Assembly (NCBI GenBank): GCA_013911715.1
Contig: JACEST010000060.1
Span: 1 to 11,400 of the forward strand
Direction: 5' to 3'
From: Sphingopyxis sp.
Lineage (GTDB): Bacteria; Pseudomonadota; Alphaproteobacteria; Sphingomonadales; Sphingomonadaceae
Length of the DNA: 11,400 bases
Shown piece after piece: positions 1 through 5,021 of this stretch. The notes under the pieces are model-generated. The model saw only the letters and a program-made list of their open reading frames with translations. It was not told where the DNA came from and ran no database searches. A program made the translations under genes and the position numbers. Each line of letters begins with the position of its first letter. Within the stretch, counting starts at the first letter, position 1.

Positions 1-90
1 AATCAGCCGACGAAATCCTCGCCTCGGTCAAGCGCTTCTGCCAAAAGACCGAAATAGCTTTATCCAACGGACTTTAGATTCAGGTGACTA
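1..90 (+). mobile_element. Right-hand end of an IS630-type insertion sequence (partial)
   Basis: The window opens inside what looks like an insertion sequence. A transposase C-terminus ends at 77, and a TA dinucleotide at 89-90 sits where the HEPN coding sequence on the other strand loses its natural reading. IS630/Tc1-type elements insert at TA and end a few bases beyond the transposase stop, so 78-88 would belong to the terminal inverted repeat. The other end lies outside the window, so neither the inverted repeat nor the TA duplication can be confirmed. The exact boundary is an inference. Confidence 0.35.
3..77 (+). CDS. IS630-family transposase, C-terminal fragment (continues off the window)
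   Basis: Only 24 codons and a TAG stop are visible. The peptide begins SADEILASVKRFCQKTE and ends SNGL. The 'EILASVKRFC' style of ending (a helix with Arg-Phe-Cys shortly before the stop) is what I recall from the end of IS630-family DDE transposases. The catalytic domain is outside the window, so the assignment rests on this tail and on the truncated gene right behind it. A different protein family cannot be excluded. Confidence 0.45.
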   Translation, partial: SADEILASVKRFCQKTEIALSNGL

Positions 91-331
91 GGCCTGTGAG
101 AGACTCGAAATCGTGGGTATGTACCTTGATAATAAAGGATTTTTCAGGAATTGTATCAGCAACGATTTGCTTCGAAATGCATGCCTTTAGTCCAAGTTCA
201 ACTGCATATCCTGCGAGATAATATGCGCTAGAAAATCGCTCGTTTGCTAACAGAAGCTCAGCATCATTTAGGCGCAATTCAGCCAGTTTTTGAAACTGAA
301 GCCGTCCGCTATTGGCCGCCACCCCACTCAA
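80..331 (-). pseudogene. HEPN-domain protein, 3'-truncated, directly downstream of dnaN
   Basis: The 83-residue product has the typical N-terminal half of a small HEPN protein: LAELRLNDAELLL, then SSAYYLAGYAVELGLKACI, then a late HTHDFESL segment. Family members are usually about 120-140 residues, so the last helices are missing. The reading frame stops just past a TA dinucleotide at 89-90, next to the end of an IS630-type transposase, so interruption by that element is the likely cause. HEPN proteins are all-helical; many act in toxin-antitoxin or RNA-cleaving systems or partner a MNT nucleotidyltransferase, but no such partner is visible here. The longest frame starts with TTG (331-329) overlapping the dnaN TGA stop. 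A GTG at 322-320 is an alternative start. Base composition is clearly more A+T-rich than dnaN, which suggests transfer. HEPN family is fairly sure; activity is probably lost. Confidence 0.7.
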
Positions 332-1443
332 ACCCGCATCGGCATCAGCACGTAGAGCGCGGCGCTTTTTTCGCCTTCGCGGATCAGCGTCGGGGCGTTG
401 GCGTCGGCGAGGTGGAGTTCGACGGTGTCGCCGTCGACCTGTCCGAGAATGTCGCCCAGATATTTGGCGTTGAAGCCAATTTCCATCCCGTCCGCGCCAT
501 AGTCGCCCGCCAGCTCCTCGGCGGCCGTGCCATTTTCGGGGCTGGTGACCGACAGGGTGACGCGGTCCTTGTCGAGCGTCATCTTGACCGCGCGGGTCTT
601 TTCGCTGGCGATGGTCGACACGCGGTCGACCGCCTGGGCAAAGCTTTTGGGGTCGATCTTGAGCAGCTTGTCGTTCGCGGTCGGGATGACGCGGCTGTAA
701 TCGGGAAATGTTCCGTCGATCAGTTTCGACGTCAAAATCGCATTGCCCAGCATGAAGCGAATTTTGGTCGGCGACAGGCTAATTTCGACGTTGCCCTCGG
801 CCTCGTCGAGCAGTTTGCGGATTTCGCCGACGCATTTGCGCGGGACGATGACGTCGGGCATCGCGCTCGCGCCAGCGGGCTGGGCAACGGTGACGCGCGC
901 GAGGCGGTGGCCGTCGGTGGCGGCCGCTTTCAGCACCGCGCCGCTCGCATCCTCAGCCACGTGCAGGAAGATGCCGTTGAGGTAATAGCGCGTTTCCTCG
1001 GTCGAAATCGCAAAGCGCGTCTTGTCGATAATCTGGATCAGTGTCGCCACCGGAAGTTCGAAACTGGTCGGCAAATCGCCCTCGGCAATCATCGGGAAAT
1101 CGTCGCGCGGCAGGGTGGGCAGGTTGAAGTTTGACCGGCCTGCCTTGACCTGCATCTTGCCCTCGGCTGCGTTCAGGCTAACCTCGGCCCCCTCGGGCAG
1201 TTTGCGCGCGATTTCGAACAAAGTGTGCGCCGACACGGTCGTCGTGCCGGGGGTTTCGACCTTGGCCGCAATCGTCTCGACCACTTGCAAATCAAGGTCG
1301 GTCGCCATCAGTTTGAGCTGGCCCGACGCATCGGCCTCGATCAGCACGTTCGACAGGATGGGAATGGTGTTGCGGCGCTCGACCACTGACTGGACATGGC
1401 CCAAGCTTTTCAACAACACCGCCCGTTCGATGGTCGCTTTCAT
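328..1443 (-). CDS. dnaN: DNA polymerase III subunit beta (sliding clamp)
   Basis: DnaN forms the ring-shaped homodimer that encircles DNA and tethers DNA polymerase III and other clamp-binding proteins in the cytoplasm. The 371-residue product matches the usual length of about 366-376 residues, enough for three clamp folds of roughly 120 residues each. It opens MKATIERAVLLKSLGHVQSVVERR, followed by the conserved NTIPILSNVLIEA. It has TRYYLNGIFLH and ATDGHRLA in the middle domain and ends in the characteristic YVLMPMRV. The ATG at 1443-1441 fits this conserved N-terminus; only a weak GGGTGA-type ribosome site precedes it. It is divergent from the exported-protein gene at 1603, leaving 159 bp that should hold both promoters, though I see no convincing -35/-10 pair there. 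The truncated HEPN gene follows with no gap, which is unusual for dnaN. Confidence 0.97.
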   Translation of the reverse strand: MKATIERAVLLKSLGHVQSVVERRNTIPILSNVLIEADASGQLKLMATDLDLQVVETIAAKVETPGTTTVSAHTLFEIARKLPEGAEVSLNAAEGKMQVKAGRSNFNLPTLPRDDFPMIAEGDLPTSFELPVATLIQIIDKTRFAISTEETRYYLNGIFLHVAEDASGAVLKAAATDGHRLARVTVAQPAGASAMPDVIVPRKCVGEIRKLLDEAEGNVEISLSPTKIRFMLGNAILTSKLIDGTFPDYSRVIPTANDKLLKIDPKSFAQAVDRVSTIASEKTRAVKMTLDKDRVTLSVTSPENGTAAEELAGDYGADGMEIGFNAKYLGDILGQVDGDTVELHLADANAPTLIREGEKSAALYVLMPMRV

Positions 1444-1591
1444 GTGACGCTTTCACCCTTTTGCTTTGTTCTGGCCCCTGTCCGGCGGCGAGCAATAGCA
1501 TGCCCGCCGAGTCCGGCCCCGACCGAAGGTCTGTCTTTCCTTACCGCAGCATTGGCACAGCGCAACCCTTGCATTGCCGCGCGCTTGCGGG

Positions 1592-1600
1592 AAAGGAGGG
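1592..1600 (+). promoter_or_regulatory. Strong Shine-Dalgarno site deciding a GTG start
   Basis: AAAGGAGG lies just before the GTG at 1603 and is the strongest ribosome binding site in this part of the window. The gap to GTG is short (about 3 nt), but no ATG follows nearby, and the GTG start gives a clean signal peptide. An in-frame TTG at 1612 would have wider spacing and is the alternative. Confidence 0.65.
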
Positions 1601-1602
1601 GC

Positions 1603-2109
1603 GTGGCCCGTTTGCGCGTTCTGACCCTGACCTTTGCCCTGTTGCTGGCGGCCCCTGCCTTGGGTCAAGGCGCGCGCACCGCGCTCGGCATCTTTGAAAG
1701 CTGGGGTGCATTCCGCGATGCCAAAACGGCGCGCTGCTACGCCATCGCCGCGCCCCAGGCGAGCGCGGGACGCGGCCAGGTGCGCGGCTATGCCAGCGTC
1801 GGTTTCTGGCCCAAATCGCGCATTCGCCAGCAGCTTTATGTCCGCCTGACCCGCCCGCGCGCGGCGAACGCCGAGCTGCGCCTGACGCTTGGAGAGCTGC
1901 GCTTTGTCCTGACCGGGAATGGCGTTCACGGCTGGGCACAGGATGCGCGGATGGACGCGGCGATTGTGGCGGCGATGCGGAGCAGTACGCGCATGGTGGT
2001 GGAAAGCAGCGGCGCGGATGGCCGACGCATTGCCGACCGATACGCCTTGCGCGGCGCGGCGACGGCGATTGACGCCGCTGCGCTGGGGTGTGCAGGGATG
2101 CGTAATTGA
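1603..2109 (+). CDS. Exported IalB-like small protein
   Basis: The 168-residue product starts at GTG and has a clear Sec signal peptide: VARLRVL, a hydrophobic stretch LTLTFALLLAAP, then a likely cleavage site near ALG-QGA. The mature part begins with a pattern resembling invasion-associated locus B (IalB) proteins: FESWGAFRDAKTARCYAIA early, then DAAIVAAMRSSTRMVVE and a closing ALRGAATAIDAAALGCAG. The two Cys residues (RCY near the start, GCAG at the end) could form a disulfide. IalB-family proteins are periplasmic or surface proteins, linked to host-cell invasion in Bartonella. Most alphaproteobacterial homologues have no known role, so no function is claimed. The gene is divergent from dnaN and stops just before the hicAB palindrome. 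The reading frame stays open upstream to 1396, but that part overlaps dnaN and would bury the signal peptide. Confidence 0.65.
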   Translation: MARLRVLTLTFALLLAAPALGQGARTALGIFESWGAFRDAKTARCYAIAAPQASAGRGQVRGYASVGFWPKSRIRQQLYVRLTRPRAANAELRLTLGELRFVLTGNGVHGWAQDARMDAAIVAAMRSSTRMVVESSGADGRRIADRYALRGAATAIDAAALGCAGMRN

Positions 2110-2133
2110 TTTTCATATCATGTGTACTATACA
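2106..2133 (+). promoter_or_regulatory. Candidate hicAB promoter (possibly leaderless transcript)
   Basis: TTGATT at 2106-2111 and TATACA at 2128-2133 are separated by 16 bp, resembling a sigma-70-type promoter with four of six matches in each box. A start about seven bases past the -10 box would fall at or next to the A of the hicA ATG at 2140. No Shine-Dalgarno sequence precedes that ATG, so a leaderless hicA mRNA is plausible. The -10 box lies in the centre of the palindrome at 2110-2146, so repressor binding would block RNA polymerase. All of this is inferred from sequence. Confidence 0.4.
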
Positions 2134-2146
2134 CACGATATGAAAA
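2110..2146. promoter_or_regulatory. 37-bp palindromic operator over the hicA start codon
   Basis: Outer arms TTTTCATATC (2110-2119) and GATATGAAAA (2137-2146) are exact reverse complements. Inner arms TGTGTA (2121-2126) and TACACA (2130-2135) are also exact, and both pairs share the same centre at 2128. Only the pair 2120/2136 fails to match. The hicA ATG (2140-2142) is inside the right arm. HicB antitoxins with a C-terminal DNA-binding domain commonly repress their own operon from such palindromes, so this is most likely the HicB or HicAB operator. Binding itself is inferred. Confidence 0.7.
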
Positions 2147-2325
2147 GCACTGACCTGATCCGTGAACTGGAACGTGCGGGTTGGCGGCTTGATCGGGTGC
2201 GTGGGTCGCATCATATTTTTGTCCACCCTGACCGTGGTGGCCATGTGACCGTCCCGCACCCGAAGAAGGATTTGGGTAAGGGCCTGATTGGCGCCATTCG
2301 CAGACAGGCGGGGCTGACCAATTGA
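2140..2325 (+). CDS. hicA: HicA toxin (mRNA interferase)
   Basis: The 61-residue product has the usual HicA size and double-stranded-RNA-binding-like fold signature: LIRELERAGWRLDRVRGSHHIF, then a His-rich strand segment with VTVPHPKKDLGKGLIGAI. His24 in the GSHH motif matches the conserved catalytic His. HicA cleaves mRNA (and tmRNA in studied cases) independently of translation, and is neutralised by HicB. The ATG at 2140 is chosen because it gives the canonical MKSTDLIREL start; the GTG at 2122 in the same frame would add six residues encoded by the palindrome. There is no Shine-Dalgarno site, consistent with a leaderless message or weak translation of the toxin. hicB follows after 16 bp in the same direction. 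The gene is complete with its key residues, so it is probably active. Confidence 0.93.
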   Translation: MKSTDLIRELERAGWRLDRVRGSHHIFVHPDRGGHVTVPHPKKDLGKGLIGAIRRQAGLTN

Positions 2326-2341
2326 GATTGTTGAGGTGACT

Positions 2342-2746
2342 ATGCGCTATCCCGTTGCGATCGAAATCGGTGACGAAGTCACGGCTTTTGGCATTGTCGT
2401 GCCCGACCTGCCCGGTTGTTTCTCGGCGGGCGATACGCTGGACGAGGCGATGGCGGGGGCGGAGGAGGCTGCTGCCGCGTGGATTGACGCGACACTGGAC
2501 GCGGGCGGTGCAGTGCCGCCGCCGTCGAGTCTGGAGGCCGTCCGCGCCAATCCCGATTTTGCCGGGTGGAGCTTTGGCGTAATCACCATCGACCCCGCGC
2601 TGCTCGATGATGCGGTGGAACGCGTGAACATCACCCTGCCGCGCCGCGTGCTGCTACGGCTGGATGCGATGGCGAAAGCGGCGGGCGAGAGCCGGTCGGG
2701 CTTTATTGCGAAGTTGACGGTGGGAGGCGTGAGGCGGGCGGCGTGA
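2342..2746 (+). CDS. hicB: HicB antitoxin
   Basis: The 134-residue product has the two-part HicB layout. Residues about 1-60 form the degraded RNase H-like fold (MRYPVAIEIG, then FGIVVPDLPGCFSAGDTLDEAMAGAEEA), which blocks the HicA active site. Residues about 94-127 form a ribbon-helix-helix DNA-binding domain (VNITLPRRVLLRLDAMAKAAGESRSGFIAKL) that should bind the palindrome at 2110-2146. The ATG at 2342 has GAGG five bases upstream; a GTG at 2336 overlaps that site and is less likely. It forms an operon with hicA, and its stronger ribosome site would favour antitoxin over toxin synthesis. Start and family are clear. Confidence 0.93.
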   Translation: MRYPVAIEIGDEVTAFGIVVPDLPGCFSAGDTLDEAMAGAEEAAAAWIDATLDAGGAVPPPSSLEAVRANPDFAGWSFGVITIDPALLDDAVERVNITLPRRVLLRLDAMAKAAGESRSGFIAKLTVGGVRRAA

Positions 2747-2790
2747 GGTCGTAAATTCGCAAAAGCCCCATGCATGCATTCTTGGAAATC

Positions 2791-2826
2791 TTGACATTTT
2801 GACAGAATAATATAACTAACAGTTAT
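2791..2826 (+). promoter_or_regulatory. A+T-rich promoter-like region with tandem TTGACA boxes and an inverted repeat
   Basis: Two consensus-like -35 hexamers, TTGACA at 2791-2796 and 2799-2804, form an 8-bp tandem repeat. TATAAC at 2811-2816 is the best -10-like box but is only 14 bp from the first hexamer, which is short. A perfect inverted repeat ATAACT-AAC-AGTTAT (2812-2826) overlaps the expected -10 and start region and could bind a regulator. The region sits directly upstream of the large hairpin at 2830-2902 and the NYN gene. A promoter here is plausible, but spacing is not ideal. Confidence 0.4.
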
Positions 2827-2829
2827 CCC

Positions 2830-2902
2830 GCCCCCGGTGGCTCCCTTGAGGCGCTCGAAAGAGCAGATGATCAGCTCAAGGCCGCTCCCGGGGGCAATTT
2901 TT
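2830..2902 (+). ncRNA. Large hairpin with U-tract: small RNA, leader attenuator or terminator
   Basis: GCCCCCGG (2830-2837) pairs exactly with CCGGGGGC (2888-2895). After a short interrupted stretch, CCTTGAG (2844-2850) pairs with CTCAAGG (2875-2881). Inside the loop, GCTC-GAAA-GAGC (2853-2864) forms a small stem with a GNRA tetraloop. The alternative pairing GAGC (2861-2864) with GCTC (2874-2877) is mutually exclusive with it. AA and five T residues (2898-2902) follow, as in an intrinsic terminator. It may end the hicAB transcript, be a roughly 75-nt RNA from the promoter-like region at 2791, or be a leader controlling the NYN gene, whose ATG is only 13 bases further on. The structure is seen; the role is unknown. 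Confidence 0.5.
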
Positions 2903-2915
2903 ATGGTTTCACCGC

Positions 2916-3638
2916 ATGGCTACTGCGATTTTGGTCGATGGCGCATTCTTTCTGCGTCGCTTCAAACATTGTTTTCCGGATCATGACCGCGACGATCCAG
3001 TTAGCGTGGCCCATGGATTGGGTATGCTTGCGTTCTGGCATTTGGTGCAACGCCTTGGGCCGGATCAAGTAAATGCAATGGTTGCCAAAAATCACTTGCT
3101 CGCTGAGTCGAGAGATTTCTACCGGATCTTCTTCTATGACTGTCCGCCGTTCGAAAAGCGGATGCACTGGCCAATGAGCCGGAGATCTGTAGATTTCAGC
3201 AAAACGCCAGAAGCTATTTTCCGACGTCACTTACACCGTGAAGTGGTGAAAATACGAAAGGTAGCGCTGCGACTGGGTCGTCTGAACGACACTGCAAAAT
3301 GGCGGCTTACTGAAAGTGCCACGGCGAAGTTCATTTCCGATCCAGCCAAATTTTTACCGACTGACAGTGATTTCGAAATCGATACCAAGCAAAAAGGCGT
3401 AGATATGCGTCTTGGGCTGGACGTTGCGTCGCTCGCTTTCAAAAAGCAGGTTGATCAGATTGTCATTGTGGCAGCCGATGCTGATTTCGTGCCTGCAGCA
3501 AAACTAGCTAGGCGTGAAGGAATTGACGTTATTCTGGATCGTATGGGCGACACCCGTGCCGCCACCGACCTCCTAGAACATGTTGATGCATTGAGGGACT
3601 GTTATCTGGCTAAGCCATCATGGAACAGTGAGCTTTGA
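2916..3638 (+). CDS. NYN-domain protein, putative ribonuclease
   Basis: The 240-residue product reads as a NYN (PIN-like) domain protein. The first strand AILVDGAFF carries Asp8. The C-terminal half has KGVDMRLGLDVASLAF (Asp163, Asp169) and then IVIVAADADFVPAAKLARREGIDV (Asp188/Asp190), the usual acidic cluster for metal-dependent RNA cleavage in this superfamily. Residues about 70-150 are a less conserved insert with WPMSRRSVDF and a basic HLHREVVKIRKVALRLGR segment, perhaps for nucleic-acid binding. The ATG at 2916 is right for the motif but has no Shine-Dalgarno site and sits just after a strong hairpin. Its stop (TGATG) overlaps the rlmN start by one base. Composition is more A+T-rich than rlmN, suggesting acquisition. 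Substrate is unknown; family assignment is good. Confidence 0.8.
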   Translation: MATAILVDGAFFLRRFKHCFPDHDRDDPVSVAHGLGMLAFWHLVQRLGPDQVNAMVAKNHLLAESRDFYRIFFYDCPPFEKRMHWPMSRRSVDFSKTPEAIFRRHLHREVVKIRKVALRLGRLNDTAKWRLTESATAKFISDPAKFLPTDSDFEIDTKQKGVDMRLGLDVASLAFKKQVDQIVIVAADADFVPAAKLARREGIDVILDRMGDTRAATDLLEHVDALRDCYLAKPSWNSEL

Positions 3639-4939
3639 TGCAAATCCCCGGCCATATTGACCCTGTCCCCACCGGGACCGTGCCCGCCCGCGCCGATGGG
3701 CGCGCCGATCTGGTGGGCTTGCCGCGCGATGCCATTCGCGCCGCGTTCGAGGCGGCGGGGCTCGATGCCAAGGCGGCGAAACTGCGGGCGAAGCAAGTCT
3801 GGCACTGGATTTATCATCGCGGCGTGACCGATTTTGCGGCGATGACCGATATTGCCAAGGATATGCGGCCCTGGCTGTCCGAGCGTTTCGCCATTGGCCG
3901 CCCGCGCGTGGTGACGGCGCAATTGTCGGAGGATGGCACGCGCAAATGGCTGCTGGCGACGGAGGATGATCAGGAATTTGAGATGGTGTTCATCCCCGAT
4001 GCCGATCGCGGGACGCTGTGTGTGTCGAGCCAAGTGGGCTGCACGCTCAATTGCCGTTTCTGCCATACCGGCACGATGCGGCTGGTGCGCAATCTGACGC
4101 CGGGCGAGATTGTCGGGCAGGTGATGCTGGCGCGCGATGCTTTGGGCGAGTGGCCGAACAGTTCGTCGCCCCAGCGCAAGCTGGGGCCTCTAGCAGGTGC
4201 GATCACTGCCAGCGATCCCAGCTTTCGCTGGGATGACGAGGGTTTGGACGTCGACGAGGATGACGAGGCGGGGCATTATACCGCCGATGGCCGGATGCTG
4301 ACCAACATCGTGATGATGGGGATGGGTGAGCCGCTGTATAATTTTGATGGGGTGAAGGGCGCGCTGAAAATTGTGATGGACGGCGACGGGCTGGCCTTGT
4401 CGCGCCGCCGCATCACGCTGAGCACCAGCGGCGTCGTGCCGATGATGGCGCGCGCGGGCGCGGAGATTGGCGTCAATCTGGCCGTCTCGCTGCACGCCGT
4501 GACCAAGGAAGTGCGCGACGAAATTGTCCCGATCAACCGCAAATATGGCATCGAGGAGCTGCTCCAGGCCTGCGCCGATTATCCCGGCGCGAACAATGCG
4601 CGGCGCATCACGTTCGAATATGTGATGCTCAAGGACAAGAATGACAGCGACGCCGACGCACGCGAGCTGGTGCGGCTGATCAAGCATTATCAGCTGCCCG
4701 CGAAGGTCAATCTGATCCCGTTCAACCCGTGGCCGGGGTCGATTTACGAATGTTCGCCGCCCGAGCGGATCCGTGCGTTCAGCAATCTGATTTTCAAGGC
4801 GGGGATTTCGGCCCCCATCCGCACCCCGCGCGGCCGCGACATTATGGCGGCGTGCGGCCAGCTGAAATCGGCGGCGAAGAAAATGAGCCGCGCCGAGCTG
4901 GACAGGCTGGCGGAAGAGAAGCAGGCGGCGCTAGGGTGA
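3638..4939 (+). CDS. rlmN: Dual-specificity 23S rRNA A2503 / tRNA A37 C2-methyltransferase, with in-frame repeat insertion
   Basis: RlmN is a radical-SAM enzyme that methylates C2 of A2503 in 23S rRNA and A37 in some tRNAs. The 433-residue product contains the CxxxCxxC iron-sulfur motif (Cys135, Cys139, Cys142), Cys128 in LCVSSQVGC, and Cys406 in AACGQL, equivalent to E. coli Cys118 and Cys355 of the methyl-transfer mechanism. MMGMGEPLYN, LSTSGVVP and NLAVSLHA are also intact. ATG at 3638 overlaps the NYN stop by one base; TTG at 3635 would add a single residue. Residues about 176-201 (beginning SSSPQRKLGPLAG) are encoded by a 75-bp palindromic repeat and lie between QVMLARDALGEWP and the conserved ADGRMLTNIVMMG. 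The insertion adds 25 codons without shifting the frame, in a loop also rich in Asp/Glu. All catalytic residues are present, so the enzyme should work. Confidence 0.96.
   Translation: MQIPGHIDPVPTGTVPARADGRADLVGLPRDAIRAAFEAAGLDAKAAKLRAKQVWHWIYHRGVTDFAAMTDIAKDMRPWLSERFAIGRPRVVTAQLSEDGTRKWLLATEDDQEFEMVFIPDADRGTLCVSSQVGCTLNCRFCHTGTMRLVRNLTPGEIVGQVMLARDALGEWPNSSSPQRKLGPLAGAITASDPSFRWDDEGLDVDEDDEAGHYTADGRMLTNIVMMGMGEPLYNFDGVKGALKIVMDGDGLALSRRRITLSTSGVVPMMARAGAEIGVNLAVSLHAVTKEVRDEIVPINRKYGIEELLQACADYPGANNARRITFEYVMLKDKNDSDADARELVRLIKHYQLPAKVNLIPFNPWPGSIYECSPPERIRAFSNLIFKAGISAPIRTPRGRDIMAACGQLKSAAKKMSRAELDRLAEEKQAALG
4164..4238. repeat. REP/BIME-like double palindrome inside rlmN
   Basis: Two hairpins are arranged as inverted copies of one unit. 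The first is GCCCCAGC-GCAA-GCTGGGGC (4168-4187); the second is ATCCCAGC-TTTC-GCTGGGAT (4215-4234), whose other strand has a GAAA loop. CGTC (4164-4167) and GACG (4235-4238) form the outer ends. Read from each end inward, the two arms share CGTC, CCCAGCG and AAGCTGGG, differing mainly by compensating stem changes. On the minus strand it encodes VIPAKAGIAGS, the phrase typical of such repeats when translated. At 75 bp it is divisible by three and keeps rlmN open. Confidence 0.85.
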
Positions 4940-5021
4940 ATTTGCTGCCGCATTGACGATACACGCGAAGTAATGGCGCGCTTTGACTCTTGGACCGAAT
5001 CACTGCATTGTTGATCTGGCA

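Noticed and set aside
244..1134. Long plus-strand open frame of 296 codons across dnaN
   Set aside because: It lies antisense to a clear dnaN, has His/Arg/Val-rich composition typical of the opposite frame of GC-rich genes, and no recognisable domain.
1444..1602. Promoters for dnaN and the divergent exported-protein gene
   Set aside because: They must be in or near this gap, but no -35/-10 pair was good enough on either strand to place them.
2122..2139. Upstream GTG start for hicA adding six residues
   Set aside because: The extra residues come from the operator palindrome and do not fit the HicA N-terminus; the ATG at 2140 does.
2770..2779. ATGCATGCAT, a perfect 10-bp palindrome after hicB
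   Set aside because: It is a simple alternating sequence with no partner site; a chance match is likely and I see no link to a promoter.
2903..2915. ATG at 2903 as start of the NYN gene
   Set aside because: It is in a different frame from the NYN motifs, so it could at most start a short overlapping peptide.
4190..4687. Minus-strand open frame containing VIPAKAGIAGS
   Set aside because: This is the antisense frame of rlmN; the phrase is the usual accidental translation of the palindromic repeat, not a protein motif.
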